From contig JAGQON010000018.1 of the NCBI GenBank assembly GCA_020427395.1, positions 18,621 to 82,620 on the forward strand: 64,000 nucleotides of DNA, read 5' to 3'. Source of the stretch: Phycisphaerales bacterium. Lineage in GTDB: Bacteria > Planctomycetota > Phycisphaerae > Phycisphaerales > UBA1924. The position numbers were made by a program, and so were the translations under genes. Position 1 is the first letter of the stretch. Each line of letters starts with the position of its first letter. Shown one piece after another: positions 33,297 to 42,348 of the stretch. The notes under the pieces are model-generated. The model was not told the origin of the DNA and searched no databases. It saw only the letters and a list, made by a program, of their open reading frames with translations.

Positions 33297-36170
33297 ATGA
33301 CAGACAAGCCAAGCAACGCAGACGAACACACACAAAGCCCCAGCGAAAACCCTGAGGCATCCCCAGAAACCAAGGCCTCGTCCAAGAAGACCACCAAAAA
33401 AACCACCAAGAAGCCGGCGGCCAAGAAGACCACCAAAAAGACTACGAAGAAGCCGGCCGCCAAGAAGACCGCCAAAAAGAAGGCGGCCAAGAAGTCCACA
33501 CGCAAGAAGACCACAAAGAAAGCCGCCGCCGAGCAGGCAGACGCCGCCGACGAGCAGAGCGATGAGGCCGCCGAAGACACGCTGGATCAGCCGCAAGCTC
33601 AATACAGCGACGAGCAGCCCGAGCACGAGGACAGCGACGACGCCGATGACAACGACGGCGATGAAGACGACGGCGCGGAGAGCGACGACGACGAGCAGCC
33701 CAGAACCCGTTCCCGCAAGAAGTCGACCAAACGCTCCAGCAGAAAGTCCAGCAAACGATCCTCCGGCAAGAGCGACGACGACGCAGACAGCGCCCCAGCC
33801 CCCAAGGCCACGCGCACGGAGATGATCGTCAACTATGTGCCCGGCGAAGAGTGCCGCATCGCCATGGTCGAGGACGGGAAGCTCGAAGAGTTCATGGTCG
33901 AGCCCACCGACAAGGTCTCACGCGTCGGCAACATCTATGTCGGACGCGTCGCCAACATCGAGCCCGCCATCCAGGCCGCCTTTGTTGACTTCGGCACCGA
34001 GGAGAACGGCTTCCTCCACATCTCCGACCTGCACCCCCAGTACTTCGCCAAGGGCGACGACAAGACCGAGCGTGTCGGCAAGAAGACACCCCGCAAGAGC
34101 CGCCCGCCCATCCAGGAATGCCTCAAGAAGGGCCAGGAGATCATCGTCCAGGTCCTCAAGGAGGGCGTGGGCACCAAGGGCCCGACCCTCACCAGCTACC
34201 TCTCCATCCCCGGTCGGTTCCTCGTGATGATGCCCGGCATGGACAAGGTCGGCGTCTCCCGCAAGGAAGAAGACGACGACAAGCGAAAGGCCGCCAAGCA
34301 GATCCTCTCCCAGCTCGAGCTGCCAGACGGCTTCGGCTTTATCCTCCGAACCGCCGGCTTCGATCGAAACAAGGCCGAGCTCAAGCGCGACCTCGCCTAC
34401 CTCGCCCGACTCTGGAAGGACATGGAGACCCGGCGCAAGAAGGGCAACAAGCCGCGCCTGCTGTACACCGAGTCCGACCTGCTCGTCCGCTCCATCCGCG
34501 ACCTGCTCAGCTCCGAGGTCGACCGCGTCGTCATCGACTCCGAGCCCGCCCTCAAGCGCGTCGGGCGATTCATCAAGATCGCCGCGCCCCGCAGCGGTGC
34601 CAAGCTCTCGCACTACAAGGGCGACCTGCCAATCTTCCACGCATTCGGGCTCGAATCGCAGATCAACGAGATCCACGCTCGCGAGGTCATGCTCCCATCG
34701 GGCGGACGCCTCGTCATCGACCAGACCGAGGCGCTCGTCGCTATCGATGTCAACTCGGGCCGCTCGCGCGCCGCTCGCGACGCCGAGACCAACGCCTACC
34801 AGACCAATCTTGAAGCCGTCGACGCCATCTGCCGCCAGCTCAGACTGCGCGACATGGGCGGGCTCGTCGTCTGCGACATGATCGACATGCGCTACAGCTC
34901 GCACCGCAAGCAGATCGAGCAGCGCTTCAACGAACGACTCAAGCGCGACCGCGCCAAGTCCACCACCGCGCCCATCTCGCCCTTCGGGCTCCTCGAGATG
35001 ACCCGCCAGCGCATGCGCGGCTCAATGGAATCGCAGCACTTCGCCGACTGCCCCATCTGCCACGGGCGAGGGCTCGTCAAGAAGCCCGACTCCGTCGCCG
35101 CCACCGCCATCCGCGATCTGGCCGCGCTCCTGACCCACGAGAAGGTCCACCGCGCCGAACTCGTCGTCAACCCCCGCGTCGCCAGCTCGCTCCTCTCCAC
35201 CAAGCGCGCCTCGCTCACCCGCATCGAGCTCGTCTCGGGCAAGGCGCTTGATGTCCGCGTCAGCGAGTCGCTCCCCATCGACCGCGTTGCTTTCTACGCC
35301 TACGACCACAACAACAACGACATCGCCATCGAGAAGCTCAAGTCGCCCAAGGGTCCGGACCCTGAGCCCAGCATCGTCGAGTGGCTCGACCACAGCTCGC
35401 CCGATGGCTCATGGGCCAAGGACCCGCTCGAAGAGGTCGACGAGACCACCGTCCAGAAGCTCGCCGAGGAGATCGCACGCAAGGCCGAGCAGGCCGAGCA
35501 CGCCGAACTCCCCATCGAGGGCGAGATCGATGAGGACGAATCCATCGACGCGCCCAAGAAGAAGCGCCGCCGACGCCGCCGCGGCGGACGCGGGCGCGGC
35601 AGGAGCGACGCCGAGGGCAACGAAGAATCGGGCGACACCCACAGCGATCACGATTCCAGCGGCGACGACACCGACTCCGCGGATGAATCGCCCGAATCAA
35701 CTGAATCATCCGAATCGAGCGACCAGCACGCCGATGACGGGCAGCCCCGCAAGAAGCGTCGCCGCCGCCGCCGTCGTCGCGGCGGTTCGGGCGGGGGCGA
35801 TGAACCCCAGAACGAATCGGGCGAGCAGCGCGAAGCCGAGCAATCGGAAGAGCGCCGCCAGGACGATCAGCCCAACGACGAGGCATCGGAGGAAGCTGGG
35901 GAGGAACGTCCGCGCCGCCGTCCGCGCCGCCGCCCCACCCCGCCCCGCAAGGGCGAGAGTGAGCAGATCGCCGAGCCCAAGCCGCAGGCCCGATCGGAAA
36001 GAAAGCCCGAACCCAAGCCGGCCCCCAAGGCAAAATCTGAGCCAAAGGGGGACTCGGGCGCGAACTCCAAGCCCGAGCCGAGCGAAGCACCCAAGAAGCG
36101 CCGCGGCCTGTACTCCAACTCACGGCGCACACTCTCCGCAAGCGAGCTCGCCAAGCTCGGCATCGAGTAA
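33297..36170 (+). CDS. rne: Ribonuclease E/G family protein with long Lys- and Arg-rich tails
   Basis: 957 residues. An N-terminal tail of about 175 residues is a histone-H1-like run of KKTTKKPAAKK repeats followed by acidic and SR-type stretches. The conserved core follows. An S1 domain begins at about 178 (MIVNYVPGEECRIAMVEDG, GNIYVGRVANIEPAIQAAFVDFG, FLHISDL). The catalytic DNase-I-like part carries EALVAIDVNSGR and VVCDMIDM, the two Asp that hold Mg. The Zn-link CPICHGRG follows (about 585). The C-terminus (about 735-957) alternates acidic runs with Arg clusters (KKRRRRRRGGRGRGR), as in scaffolding tails of RNase E. ATG at 33297 with AAGG upstream. Endonuclease for mRNA decay and rRNA processing. 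Confidence 0.92.
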   Translation: MTDKPSNADEHTQSPSENPEASPETKASSKKTTKKTTKKPAAKKTTKKTTKKPAAKKTAKKKAAKKSTRKKTTKKAAAEQADAADEQSDEAAEDTLDQPQAQYSDEQPEHEDSDDADDNDGDEDDGAESDDDEQPRTRSRKKSTKRSSRKSSKRSSGKSDDDADSAPAPKATRTEMIVNYVPGEECRIAMVEDGKLEEFMVEPTDKVSRVGNIYVGRVANIEPAIQAAFVDFGTEENGFLHISDLHPQYFAKGDDKTERVGKKTPRKSRPPIQECLKKGQEIIVQVLKEGVGTKGPTLTSYLSIPGRFLVMMPGMDKVGVSRKEEDDDKRKAAKQILSQLELPDGFGFILRTAGFDRNKAELKRDLAYLARLWKDMETRRKKGNKPRLLYTESDLLVRSIRDLLSSEVDRVVIDSEPALKRVGRFIKIAAPRSGAKLSHYKGDLPIFHAFGLESQINEIHAREVMLPSGGRLVIDQTEALVAIDVNSGRSRAARDAETNAYQTNLEAVDAICRQLRLRDMGGLVVCDMIDMRYSSHRKQIEQRFNERLKRDRAKSTTAPISPFGLLEMTRQRMRGSMESQHFADCPICHGRGLVKKPDSVAATAIRDLAALLTHEKVHRAELVVNPRVASSLLSTKRASLTRIELVSGKALDVRVSESLPIDRVAFYAYDHNNNDIAIEKLKSPKGPDPEPSIVEWLDHSSPDGSWAKDPLEEVDETTVQKLAEEIARKAEQAEHAELPIEGEIDEDESIDAPKKKRRRRRRGGRGRGRSDAEGNEESGDTHSDHDSSGDDTDSADESPESTESSESSDQHADDGQPRKKRRRRRRRRGGSGGGDEPQNESGEQREAEQSEERRQDDQPNDEASEEAGEERPRRRPRRRPTPPRKGESEQIAEPKPQARSERKPEPKPAPKAKSEPKGDSGANSKPEPSEAPKKRRGLYSNSRRTLSASELAKLGIE

Positions 36171-36206
36171 GCCGCCTCGCCGTCCGTGACCACCGGGAGA
36201 CAGACC

Positions 36207-37439
36207 TTGGATCTCGCATCGCACCACGCACTGCCCTCCTCGCACAAGCGCGTCATCGTGCTGGGCAGCACCGGCTCGATCGGGACCCAGACCCTACAGG
36301 TCATCGAGCATCTCAACGCGCTGCACGAGCAGGGCAAGCACGCGACAAAGTACGAGCTCGTCGGCCTCGCCGCGGGGCGCGACGACGCCGCGCTCTTCGC
36401 CCAGGCACAGCGGTGGGGGGTGCGTGATGTCGCGCTGTGCGATTCATCCACCGCCCCACCGGACGGGCTCTCGCTCCGCACCGGCAAAGACGCGGCCGTC
36501 CAGCTCGTCGACGACATCGACGCCGACCTCGTCGTCGGCGCCATCGTCGGCATCGCCGGGCTCCGCTCCGTCCTGCGGGCCGTCCAGCGCGGCACCGATG
36601 TCGCGCTGGCGAACAAGGAATCCCTTGTCGCCGCCGGCTCGCTCGTCACCCGCACCGCCTTCGAATCGGGCGCCCGCCTGCTCCCGCTCGATTCCGAGCA
36701 CGCCGGCGTCTGGCAGTGCCTCGCCGCCCTCGACTCGCACCACCCCTGCCCGCCCATGCACAGCCCGGACTGCGTCTCGCGCGTGATCCTCACCGCCTCG
36801 GGCGGCTCCATGCGCAGCAAGACCCGCGAGCAGATCGAGCACGCCACCATCGAAGACGCCCTCAACCACCCCAACTGGGACATGGGCGCCAAGGTCACGA
36901 TCGACAGCGCCACACTCATGAACAAAGGGCTCGAACTGCTCGAGGCGCACTGGCTCTTCGGGCTCCCCGCCGACAAGCTCGGCGCGGTCATCCACCCCCA
37001 GTCCATCGTCCACGCCATGATCGAGTGCGCCGACTGCTCCGTTATCGCACAGCTCGGCATGCCCGACATGAAGGCCCCCATCCAGCACGCCCTGTGCGAC
37101 GCACACCGCCCGCTCGGCTGCGCACCCAAGCTCGATGTCACCAAAATGGGCTCGCTCGAATTCATCGAGATCGACCCCGACCGATTCCCCGCCATCGAGC
37201 TGGCCATGCACGCCATCGACGCGGGCGGCGACGCCGGCGCGGCGCTCAACGCCGCCAACGAGCACGCCGTCCACGCCTTCATCAACAACCGACTTCCCTT
37301 CGGGCAGATCGACCGCTGCGTCCAGCATGTCATGGCCCACTGGTCCACCAGTCCCATCGACGCCCTCGAAGATGTGCTCGACGCCGACCAACGCGCCCGC
37401 GCACTCGCCGACGAGTTCTGCAGCGTAAAGGGTGCCTGA
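36207..37439 (+). CDS. dxr: 1-deoxy-D-xylulose 5-phosphate reductoisomerase
   Basis: 410 residues. Second enzyme of the MEP isoprenoid pathway. Seen: NADPH loop VIVLGSTGSIGTQTL, LANKESLVAAG, DSEHAGVWQCL (metal and substrate site), LTASGGSMR, NPNWDMG-type ALNHPNWDMGAKVTIDSAT, and HPQSIVHAMIE. I prefer TTG at 36207 because GGGAGA lies 6 bp upstream; a GTG at 36186 has no ribosome site. It lies 36 bp after the RNase E/G gene and 4 bp before the TPR glycosyltransferase gene, so an operon is likely. Confidence 0.95.
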   Translation: MDLASHHALPSSHKRVIVLGSTGSIGTQTLQVIEHLNALHEQGKHATKYELVGLAAGRDDAALFAQAQRWGVRDVALCDSSTAPPDGLSLRTGKDAAVQLVDDIDADLVVGAIVGIAGLRSVLRAVQRGTDVALANKESLVAAGSLVTRTAFESGARLLPLDSEHAGVWQCLAALDSHHPCPPMHSPDCVSRVILTASGGSMRSKTREQIEHATIEDALNHPNWDMGAKVTIDSATLMNKGLELLEAHWLFGLPADKLGAVIHPQSIVHAMIECADCSVIAQLGMPDMKAPIQHALCDAHRPLGCAPKLDVTKMGSLEFIEIDPDRFPAIELAMHAIDAGGDAGAALNAANEHAVHAFINNRLPFGQIDRCVQHVMAHWSTSPIDALEDVLDADQRARALADEFCSVKGA

Positions 37440-37443
37440 GCCC

Positions 37444-39255
37444 ATGAGCAACCGCCCACCCAAAGCACCCACGCTCACCCCCGTGCAGCAGCAGCACCTG
37501 CGCCAGAAGCTCGAATCCATCATGCGCGCCATCCAGGGCGGGCAGCTCCCCCAAGCCAACGCTGCGCTCCAGCCCCTGCTCCGCAAGCACCCCGCGCTGC
37601 CCGAGATCAACCATGTCGCATCCGCCCTCAACGCGGCCATGCGCGAGAACGACCGCGCCCTCTACTACGCCCAGCGTGCCGTCGAACTTTCCCCCGACAC
37701 CGCCGAGTATCACGCCGGGCTCGGCTCGCTGCTCACCCGCCTCGAGCGCTACGACGAAGCCATCGCCGCACTCCAGCACGCCATGTCCCTGGCGCCCTCC
37801 CTGACCACCGCCCTCGTCCCACTCGCCACCGCCCAGATGCAGTCGGGCCGCATCGACGAAGCCCGCGCGACATTCAAACGCGTCCTCGCTGCCCAGCCGG
37901 CCAACCTCGAGGCCGCCAACAACCTCGCCCTGCTCGAGTCCGACCTGGGTTACGCCGACCGCGCCATCGAGATCATCAACCACGCCCTCGACCTCCACCC
38001 CGAGCACCCCGTCCTTCTCGATGCGCTCTGCATGTTCGCCTGCTACTCCGACACCCTGACCCCAGAGCAGGTCGCCGACATCCACCGCCGCTTCGGCCGC
38101 AGCGTCCAGTCACGCGTCCGCGTCCCCGCCCGCTACCCGCACACGCCCAACCCCGAGCGCCGCATCAAGCTCGGCTTCGTCTCGCCCGACCTGCGCACCC
38201 ATTCCATCGCCTACTTCATCCAGCCCATCATCGAGCACCTCGACCGCGAACGCTTCGAGGTCCACCTCTACCACACCAGCCGGCACACCGACAGCATGTC
38301 GGCCGCCCTCCGCGATTCCTGCGACCACTGGCACGAATGCCACAAGGGCCTCGCCGATACCAACCGACAAATCGCCAGCGACCAGATCGATATCCTCGTC
38401 GAGCTCAACGGCCACTTCGCCGGCAACCTCCTCCCCCTCTTCGGTGCCAAGCCCAGCCCCGTCGCCGTCACCATGATCGGCTACGCCAACACCACCGGGC
38501 TCACCACCATCGACGCCCGCATCATCGACAACACCACCGACCCCGCTCCCCACGCCGACGCATGGGCCACCGAACAACTGATCCGCGTGCCCGGCTGCTT
38601 CCTCTGCTACCGCCCGCCAACAGACGCACCCGCCTGTGCCGAGCCCGATGCCAATCGCCCCTTCACCTTCGGCTCCTTCAACGACCTGCGCAAGATGTCC
38701 CCCTCAAACCTCGACGCCTGGGCGCAGATCCTCAATCAATGCGACGGCGCCACGCTCCTGCTCAAAACCTCCCGCCTCAGCGAAGCACCCGCCCAGCGCG
38801 ACCTGCTCGAACGCTTCAAGGCCTTGGGCATCGAAGAATCCCGCATCGAGCTCATGGGCCGCACCGAGTCCATGCGCGACCACCTCGACCTCTACAACCG
38901 AATCGACCTCGCCCTCGACACCTTCCCCTACACCGGCACCACCACCACCTGCGAGGCCATGCACATGGGCGTGCCCACCCTCACGCGCATGGGCGAATCC
39001 CACGCGGCCCGCGTCAGCGCCTCGCTCCTGAGCGCCATCGACGCCCCCGAGTGGATCGCCCAAGACACCGATAGCTACATCCAGCGCGCCCGCGAGGCCT
39101 ACGACCAGGGCAAGCGCCCCCGCGCCCAGCGAGAAACCCTGCGATCACAGCTCGCCAGCTCCCCACTCTGCGACGAGCAGCGCTATACAGTCAACATCGC
39201 CGACGCCCTCGATGCATGCTGGCGAAAATGGTGCAACGCCCAAGGAGGCGCATGA
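37444..39255 (+). CDS. TPR protein with O-GlcNAc transferase (GT41/SPINDLY-type) domain
   Basis: 603 residues. The N-terminal part (about residues 15-215) holds tetratricopeptide repeats (YYAQRAVELSPDTAEYHAGLGSLL, ALQHAMSLAPS, NNLALLESDLGYADRAIEI). The C-terminal part (about 240-600) matches the split GT41 catalytic domain: IKLGFVSPDLRTHSIAYF, DILVELNGHFAGNLLPLF, VTMIGYANTTGL, FGSFNDLRKMSPSNLDAW, RIELMGR and DTFPYTGTTTTCEAMHMGVP, the UDP-sugar site. It probably adds a single sugar to Ser/Thr of proteins, or to another acceptor in the cell. Its stop overlaps the start of the sulfotransferase gene (ATGA), which implies coupled translation. Confidence 0.9.
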   Translation: MSNRPPKAPTLTPVQQQHLRQKLESIMRAIQGGQLPQANAALQPLLRKHPALPEINHVASALNAAMRENDRALYYAQRAVELSPDTAEYHAGLGSLLTRLERYDEAIAALQHAMSLAPSLTTALVPLATAQMQSGRIDEARATFKRVLAAQPANLEAANNLALLESDLGYADRAIEIINHALDLHPEHPVLLDALCMFACYSDTLTPEQVADIHRRFGRSVQSRVRVPARYPHTPNPERRIKLGFVSPDLRTHSIAYFIQPIIEHLDRERFEVHLYHTSRHTDSMSAALRDSCDHWHECHKGLADTNRQIASDQIDILVELNGHFAGNLLPLFGAKPSPVAVTMIGYANTTGLTTIDARIIDNTTDPAPHADAWATEQLIRVPGCFLCYRPPTDAPACAEPDANRPFTFGSFNDLRKMSPSNLDAWAQILNQCDGATLLLKTSRLSEAPAQRDLLERFKALGIEESRIELMGRTESMRDHLDLYNRIDLALDTFPYTGTTTTCEAMHMGVPTLTRMGESHAARVSASLLSAIDAPEWIAQDTDSYIQRAREAYDQGKRPRAQRETLRSQLASSPLCDEQRYTVNIADALDACWRKWCNAQGGA

Positions 39256-40037
39256 TGGGACTCGTCTGGCTCGCCTCATACCCAAAGTCCGGCAACACCT
39301 GGCTCCGCTTCATGCTCTACGCCTACATGTTCGGCCCGCCCGCCGAATCCATCGAGGTCGCCCAACGCATCCCCGACATCCACCGCCAGGTCCCCGGGCA
39401 GCTCCCCCCAGCCGATCTCGAGCTCATGAAGACCCACTTCAAGCTCTCCGACCAGCACCCGCGCCTGAGCGAAACCACCGGCGCCATCCACATCGTCCGA
39501 AACCCGCGCGATGTCGTCCTCAGCGCACTCAACTACCGCAAGCTCACCGGCGAGGGCGCCCGCGCCTTCACCGAGGGCGGCTACATCCGCAGCTTCATCA
39601 AAGCAGGCGGCGACGCCGACTGGCTCCGCCTCGGCTTCGGCTCTTGGATCGAGCACGCCCGATCCTGGCGCTCCACCGACAAGTTCCCCGTCCTCGCCCT
39701 GCGCTACGAAGACCTCAAGGCCGACCCAGCAACCGGCCTCCGCGCCATGGTCGAGTTCCTCAAGCTCGATCTCGACGAAGAACGACTCGAGCAGGCCGTC
39801 AAGGCCAGCAGCTTCGACGCCATGCGCGCCATGGAGATCCGCGAAAAACAAAGGCCCGTCAAGGACGCCCACAACAAGCGACTCTTCGTCGGCGACACCA
39901 AGGCCGCACGCAAGGGCGTCTACTTCGTCAACAAGGGCGCATCAGACCAATCCCTCGCGACCATCTCACCCCGCATCGAAGAGCTCTTCACCGAGGCATT
40001 CGCCGAGCCCATGCGAGAACTCGGCTACGAGCCATAA
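39252..40037 (+). CDS. PAPS-dependent sulfotransferase family protein
   Basis: 261 residues. The 5'-phosphosulfate loop WLASYPKSGNTWLRF lies at residues 4-18 and the 3'-phosphate segment IHIVRNPRDVVLSALNY at about residue 80-96; both are hallmarks of cytosolic-type sulfotransferases. A C-terminal KGVYFVNKG-type segment fits the RKGxxGDWK position loosely. A perfect AAGGAGG sits just before tandem ATGs at 39252 and 39255, and the first overlaps the stop of the TPR gene. It transfers sulfate from PAPS to a hydroxyl or amine of an unknown acceptor; the operon context hints at sulfated glycans or glycoproteins. Confidence 0.88.
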   Translation: MMGLVWLASYPKSGNTWLRFMLYAYMFGPPAESIEVAQRIPDIHRQVPGQLPPADLELMKTHFKLSDQHPRLSETTGAIHIVRNPRDVVLSALNYRKLTGEGARAFTEGGYIRSFIKAGGDADWLRLGFGSWIEHARSWRSTDKFPVLALRYEDLKADPATGLRAMVEFLKLDLDEERLEQAVKASSFDAMRAMEIREKQRPVKDAHNKRLFVGDTKAARKGVYFVNKGASDQSLATISPRIEELFTEAFAEPMRELGYEP

Positions 40038-40041
40038 GTCG

Positions 40042-40096
40042 CCTCCCCCGCGCTTGCGGGGTAGGTGGTCCGCCAAAGCGGATCGGAGGGGTCTTC
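40042..40096 (+). repeat. REP-like two-hairpin repeat, family 1, copy 1
   Basis: Begins CCTCCCCCGCGCTTGCGGGG, then a TCCGC...GCGGA hairpin, and ends CGGAGGGGTCTTC. Lies just after the sulfotransferase stop. Confidence 0.85.
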
Positions 40097-40120
40097 ATTT
40101 CTGAAAGCGCTCGTTCGCGG

Positions 40121-40176
40121 CCTCCCCCGCACCAGCGGGGGAGGTGTCACGCGCCAGCGTGACGGAGGGGGTCTTC
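40121..40176 (+). repeat. REP-like two-hairpin repeat, family 1, copy 2
   Basis: CCTCCCCCGC/GCGGGGGAGG hairpin, then TCACGC/GCGTGA hairpin, ending CGGAGGGGGTCTTC. Tandem with copy 1 in the convergent gap. Confidence 0.9.
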
Positions 40177-40189
40177 GCAACTCAACAAA

Positions 40190-40993
40190 CTACACCTCAT
40201 ACCCAAGCAGCTCGCACGCCCTCGTGTAATCCGCATTCCCCCGGAACCGCTCAAGCAGCGCCCCATCAACTTCCTTGCGCGGCAGCTCCACAATCTCCCG
40301 CTTGCGCGACCCACGCCCAAGCCCCGGCTGCGTGTCGCCCGTGATCGTCGTGTACGCGAACCACCGTTCCGCGTACCCCGGATCGAACCGGATCTCCAGC
40401 TCCTCACACATCGCCCGAAGCACCCGCTCCGGCTCACGCGTAAAGTCCTCGTACCGATGGAACCCGTGCCCGCTCGCATACTCCGCGAAACGCACACACC
40501 CCGTGCAGTACGCATCAAACTCCAGCTTCTGCGCCACCACCGCCAGCTGCTGCAGCGACACAAACTGATCGATCGGATGCCGCGTCGTCACGCTCACCCG
40601 CAGCTCGTACGCATCGGATAACGCATCGCCCAGCGCGAACCCAAAGCCGGGCCTGCCGTACGGCACCGCGATGTAATCCATGTGCGACCAGTCACGCAGC
40701 ACCAGCGTCTTGCCCTGCGCCCGCGCCCGCGTGTCGCACAGGCTCACGAACTGCAGCACACTCGGCGGGCGCGTCTTCCACCTCGCGATGTCCTTCTTGT
40801 CGATCAGCCCAAACCACTGCTGCGCCTGCATCATCGGGTTCGTCACCCGCAGCTCCGCCGGGTGGATCTCGCTCAGCAGCACCACGCCGTCCATGCTGCC
40901 AAGGCACTTGCCCACCAGCGTGCCGCCCGATCGCGCCATGCTCCGAACGATCCGCATCACCGGCCTGCGCGATGTCTTCTTCTCGCCGCTCAC
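40190..40993 (-). CDS. Sulfotransferase-like protein
   Basis: 267 residues. A P-loop-like RIVRSMARSGGTLVGKCLG near residue 14 matches the phosphosulfate-binding start of the broader sulfotransferase superfamily (RSGGT). RVSVTTRHPIDQFVSLQQ (about 135) matches the second PAPS-binding segment. The remainder (FHRYEDFTREPERVLRAMCEELEI) is also typical. The GTG start at 40993 overlaps the stop of the epimerase gene as GTGA, which implies translational coupling; ATG at 40957 is the alternative. It probably sulfates a glycan whose sugar precursor is made by the neighbouring epimerase (inference). Confidence 0.75.
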   Translation of the reverse strand: MSGEKKTSRRPVMRIVRSMARSGGTLVGKCLGSMDGVVLLSEIHPAELRVTNPMMQAQQWFGLIDKKDIARWKTRPPSVLQFVSLCDTRARAQGKTLVLRDWSHMDYIAVPYGRPGFGFALGDALSDAYELRVSVTTRHPIDQFVSLQQLAVVAQKLEFDAYCTGCVRFAEYASGHGFHRYEDFTREPERVLRAMCEELEIRFDPGYAERWFAYTTITGDTQPGLGRGSRKREIVELPRKEVDGALLERFRGNADYTRACELLGYEV

Positions 40994-41982
40994 GACAGCA
41001 CCAACTCCGCGTGCCGCTGCATCCACGACCACTGATGACCGATCCCCGCCTCAATGCCGGTGGTGGGGGCGTAGCCAAGCTCCCGCTTGCTCCGCGTCAG
41101 GTCCGCCCAGGTCCGCTCCACATCGCCCGCCTGCATCCCCATCTCGTTGATCACCGCCTCTTTCCCGACAACCCGCTCAACCGTCGCGATCAGCTCATTG
41201 AGCGTCGTCGGATGATCGCCGCCCAGGTTCCACACCCGGTACCCGTGCTCATCGATCCGCTCATAACTACGAAGCACGCCGTCCACGATGTCCTCGATGT
41301 AGGTGTAGTCACGGCTCGTCGTCCCATCTCCGAACCGGTTGATGGTCTCGCCCTTGGACACCTTGCTCAGGAACAAACTGATCGCCAGGTCCGGGCGCTG
41401 CCCCGGCCCAAAGACAGTAAAGAACCGCAGCATCGCCACGGGCAGCCCCGTCAGGTGATGATGCGTGTGCCCGACAAGCTCGCACGCACGCTTCGTCGCC
41501 GCGTACGGCGAGATCGGATGCTCTACCGCATCCTCCTCGCTGAACGGCGTCTTCCTGTTGTTCCCATACACGCTGCTCGATGAGGCGCACACCGCACGCT
41601 GACACCCGCACGCGCTGGCGGCGCTCAGCACGCTCTGCGTACCCACCACATTCGCCATCGCGTACCCCACCGGGTCCGCAATGCTCGGGCGAACACCCGC
41701 CTTGGCCGCCAGATGGATCACGCCCGTCACACCCGCGTCGCGCATGATCCCGATCAGCGTATCTGTTTCGCAGATGTCCACCTCGTGGGACGCGAACGCA
41801 TCCGGGAACCCACTCGCGAGCCCATCGTGGTTCAATCGCTTGCGTTTGATGTCGTAGTACGGATCAAAGTTGTCCACACCGACCACCCGCGCACCACGCT
41901 CCAGCAGTGCTCGGCTCACATGCGAACCGATGAACCCGGCGCTCCCGGTCACCAGCACACACTGATCATTCAGATCCGGCAT
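40990..41982 (-). CDS. NAD-dependent sugar-nucleotide epimerase (UDP-glucuronate 4-epimerase-like)
   Basis: 330 residues, an extended short-chain dehydrogenase. CVLVTGSAGFIGSHVS is the NAD-binding TGxxGFxG motif. VGVDNFDPYYDIKRKRL is the segment typical of UDP-glucuronate 4-epimerases. HLAAKAGVRPS and the catalytic YAATKRACE (YxxxK), preceded by the CASSSSVYGNN Ser region, are present, as is FTVFGPGQRPDLAI. It interconverts UDP-glucuronate and UDP-galacturonate or a similar pair for surface polysaccharide. The ATG at 41982 has GGGGAG 7 bp upstream. Coupled to the sulfotransferase-like gene downstream. Confidence 0.88.
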   Translation of the reverse strand: MPDLNDQCVLVTGSAGFIGSHVSRALLERGARVVGVDNFDPYYDIKRKRLNHDGLASGFPDAFASHEVDICETDTLIGIMRDAGVTGVIHLAAKAGVRPSIADPVGYAMANVVGTQSVLSAASACGCQRAVCASSSSVYGNNRKTPFSEEDAVEHPISPYAATKRACELVGHTHHHLTGLPVAMLRFFTVFGPGQRPDLAISLFLSKVSKGETINRFGDGTTSRDYTYIEDIVDGVLRSYERIDEHGYRVWNLGGDHPTTLNELIATVERVVGKEAVINEMGMQAGDVERTWADLTRSKRELGYAPTTGIEAGIGHQWSWMQRHAELVLS

Positions 41983-42049
41983 CGAACAACTCCCCGTCGC
42001 AAAGTAGGGTGGATCCTAACCAATGGTTCATGATCATCAGCCCCGGATC

Positions 42050-42087
42050 AAAAAAAAGCAGGGCGCCATGTGTCCAAGGCGCCCCGC
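42050..42087 (-). terminator. Strong minus-strand intrinsic terminator with no obvious gene before it
   Basis: GGGCGCC (42061-42067) pairs with GGCGCCC (42078-42084), extended by GC/GC outside one mismatch, followed on the minus strand by eight T (42050-42057). No convincing minus-strand gene lies upstream of it. Confidence 0.75.
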
Positions 42088-42348
42088 TGGAGGAGAGAGA
42101 GATCTGAATACAAGGTAAGAAGTTTGGCAAAGTCGAGTTCAAATATCGTCCTTATCGTCCGAAAAGTGTTGTTAAATTGCACCCGACCCCCCTATGTGTG
42201 GGATTGGTTTGGGTCATTTTCTGCGCATTCTTTGTGGATATGCGTGCTTGGAACCCGCACCCGGGGACGATAAAGTAGTTCCCAATCAGTAATTCTCGCA
42301 TGCGCTGTGCGTGCACTCATCTCCTCACGACGAGCCTCGCTGCCCGCC
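42088..42348 (-). other. AT-richer intergenic stretch, possible small RNA
   Basis: Part of the 366-bp gap between the epimerase gene and ybeY. It is poorer in GC than its surroundings, holds three copies of GACGATAA (two close together in reverse near 42150-42161, one at about 42265) and ends at the orphan terminator on the minus strand. A 44-codon minus-strand frame (42048-42182) runs into that terminator and is not credible as a gene. A non-coding transcript is the simplest explanation, unproven. Confidence 0.3.

Noticed and set aside
35867..37468. Long antisense open frame (533 codons) opposite the RNase E/G end and dxr
   Set aside because: It lies wholly opposite well-supported genes. 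In GC-rich DNA the antisense frame stays open by chance, and the protein shows no family motif.
40042..40176. CRISPR-like tandem repeats
   Set aside because: Only two copies with unequal spacing and internal hairpins; they belong to the dispersed REP-like family, and no cas genes are present.
42048..42182. 44-residue minus-strand frame with an AGGGGG site
   Set aside because: Its stop lies inside the terminator's T run, so it would be coded across the terminator hairpin; a non-coding transcript is more likely.
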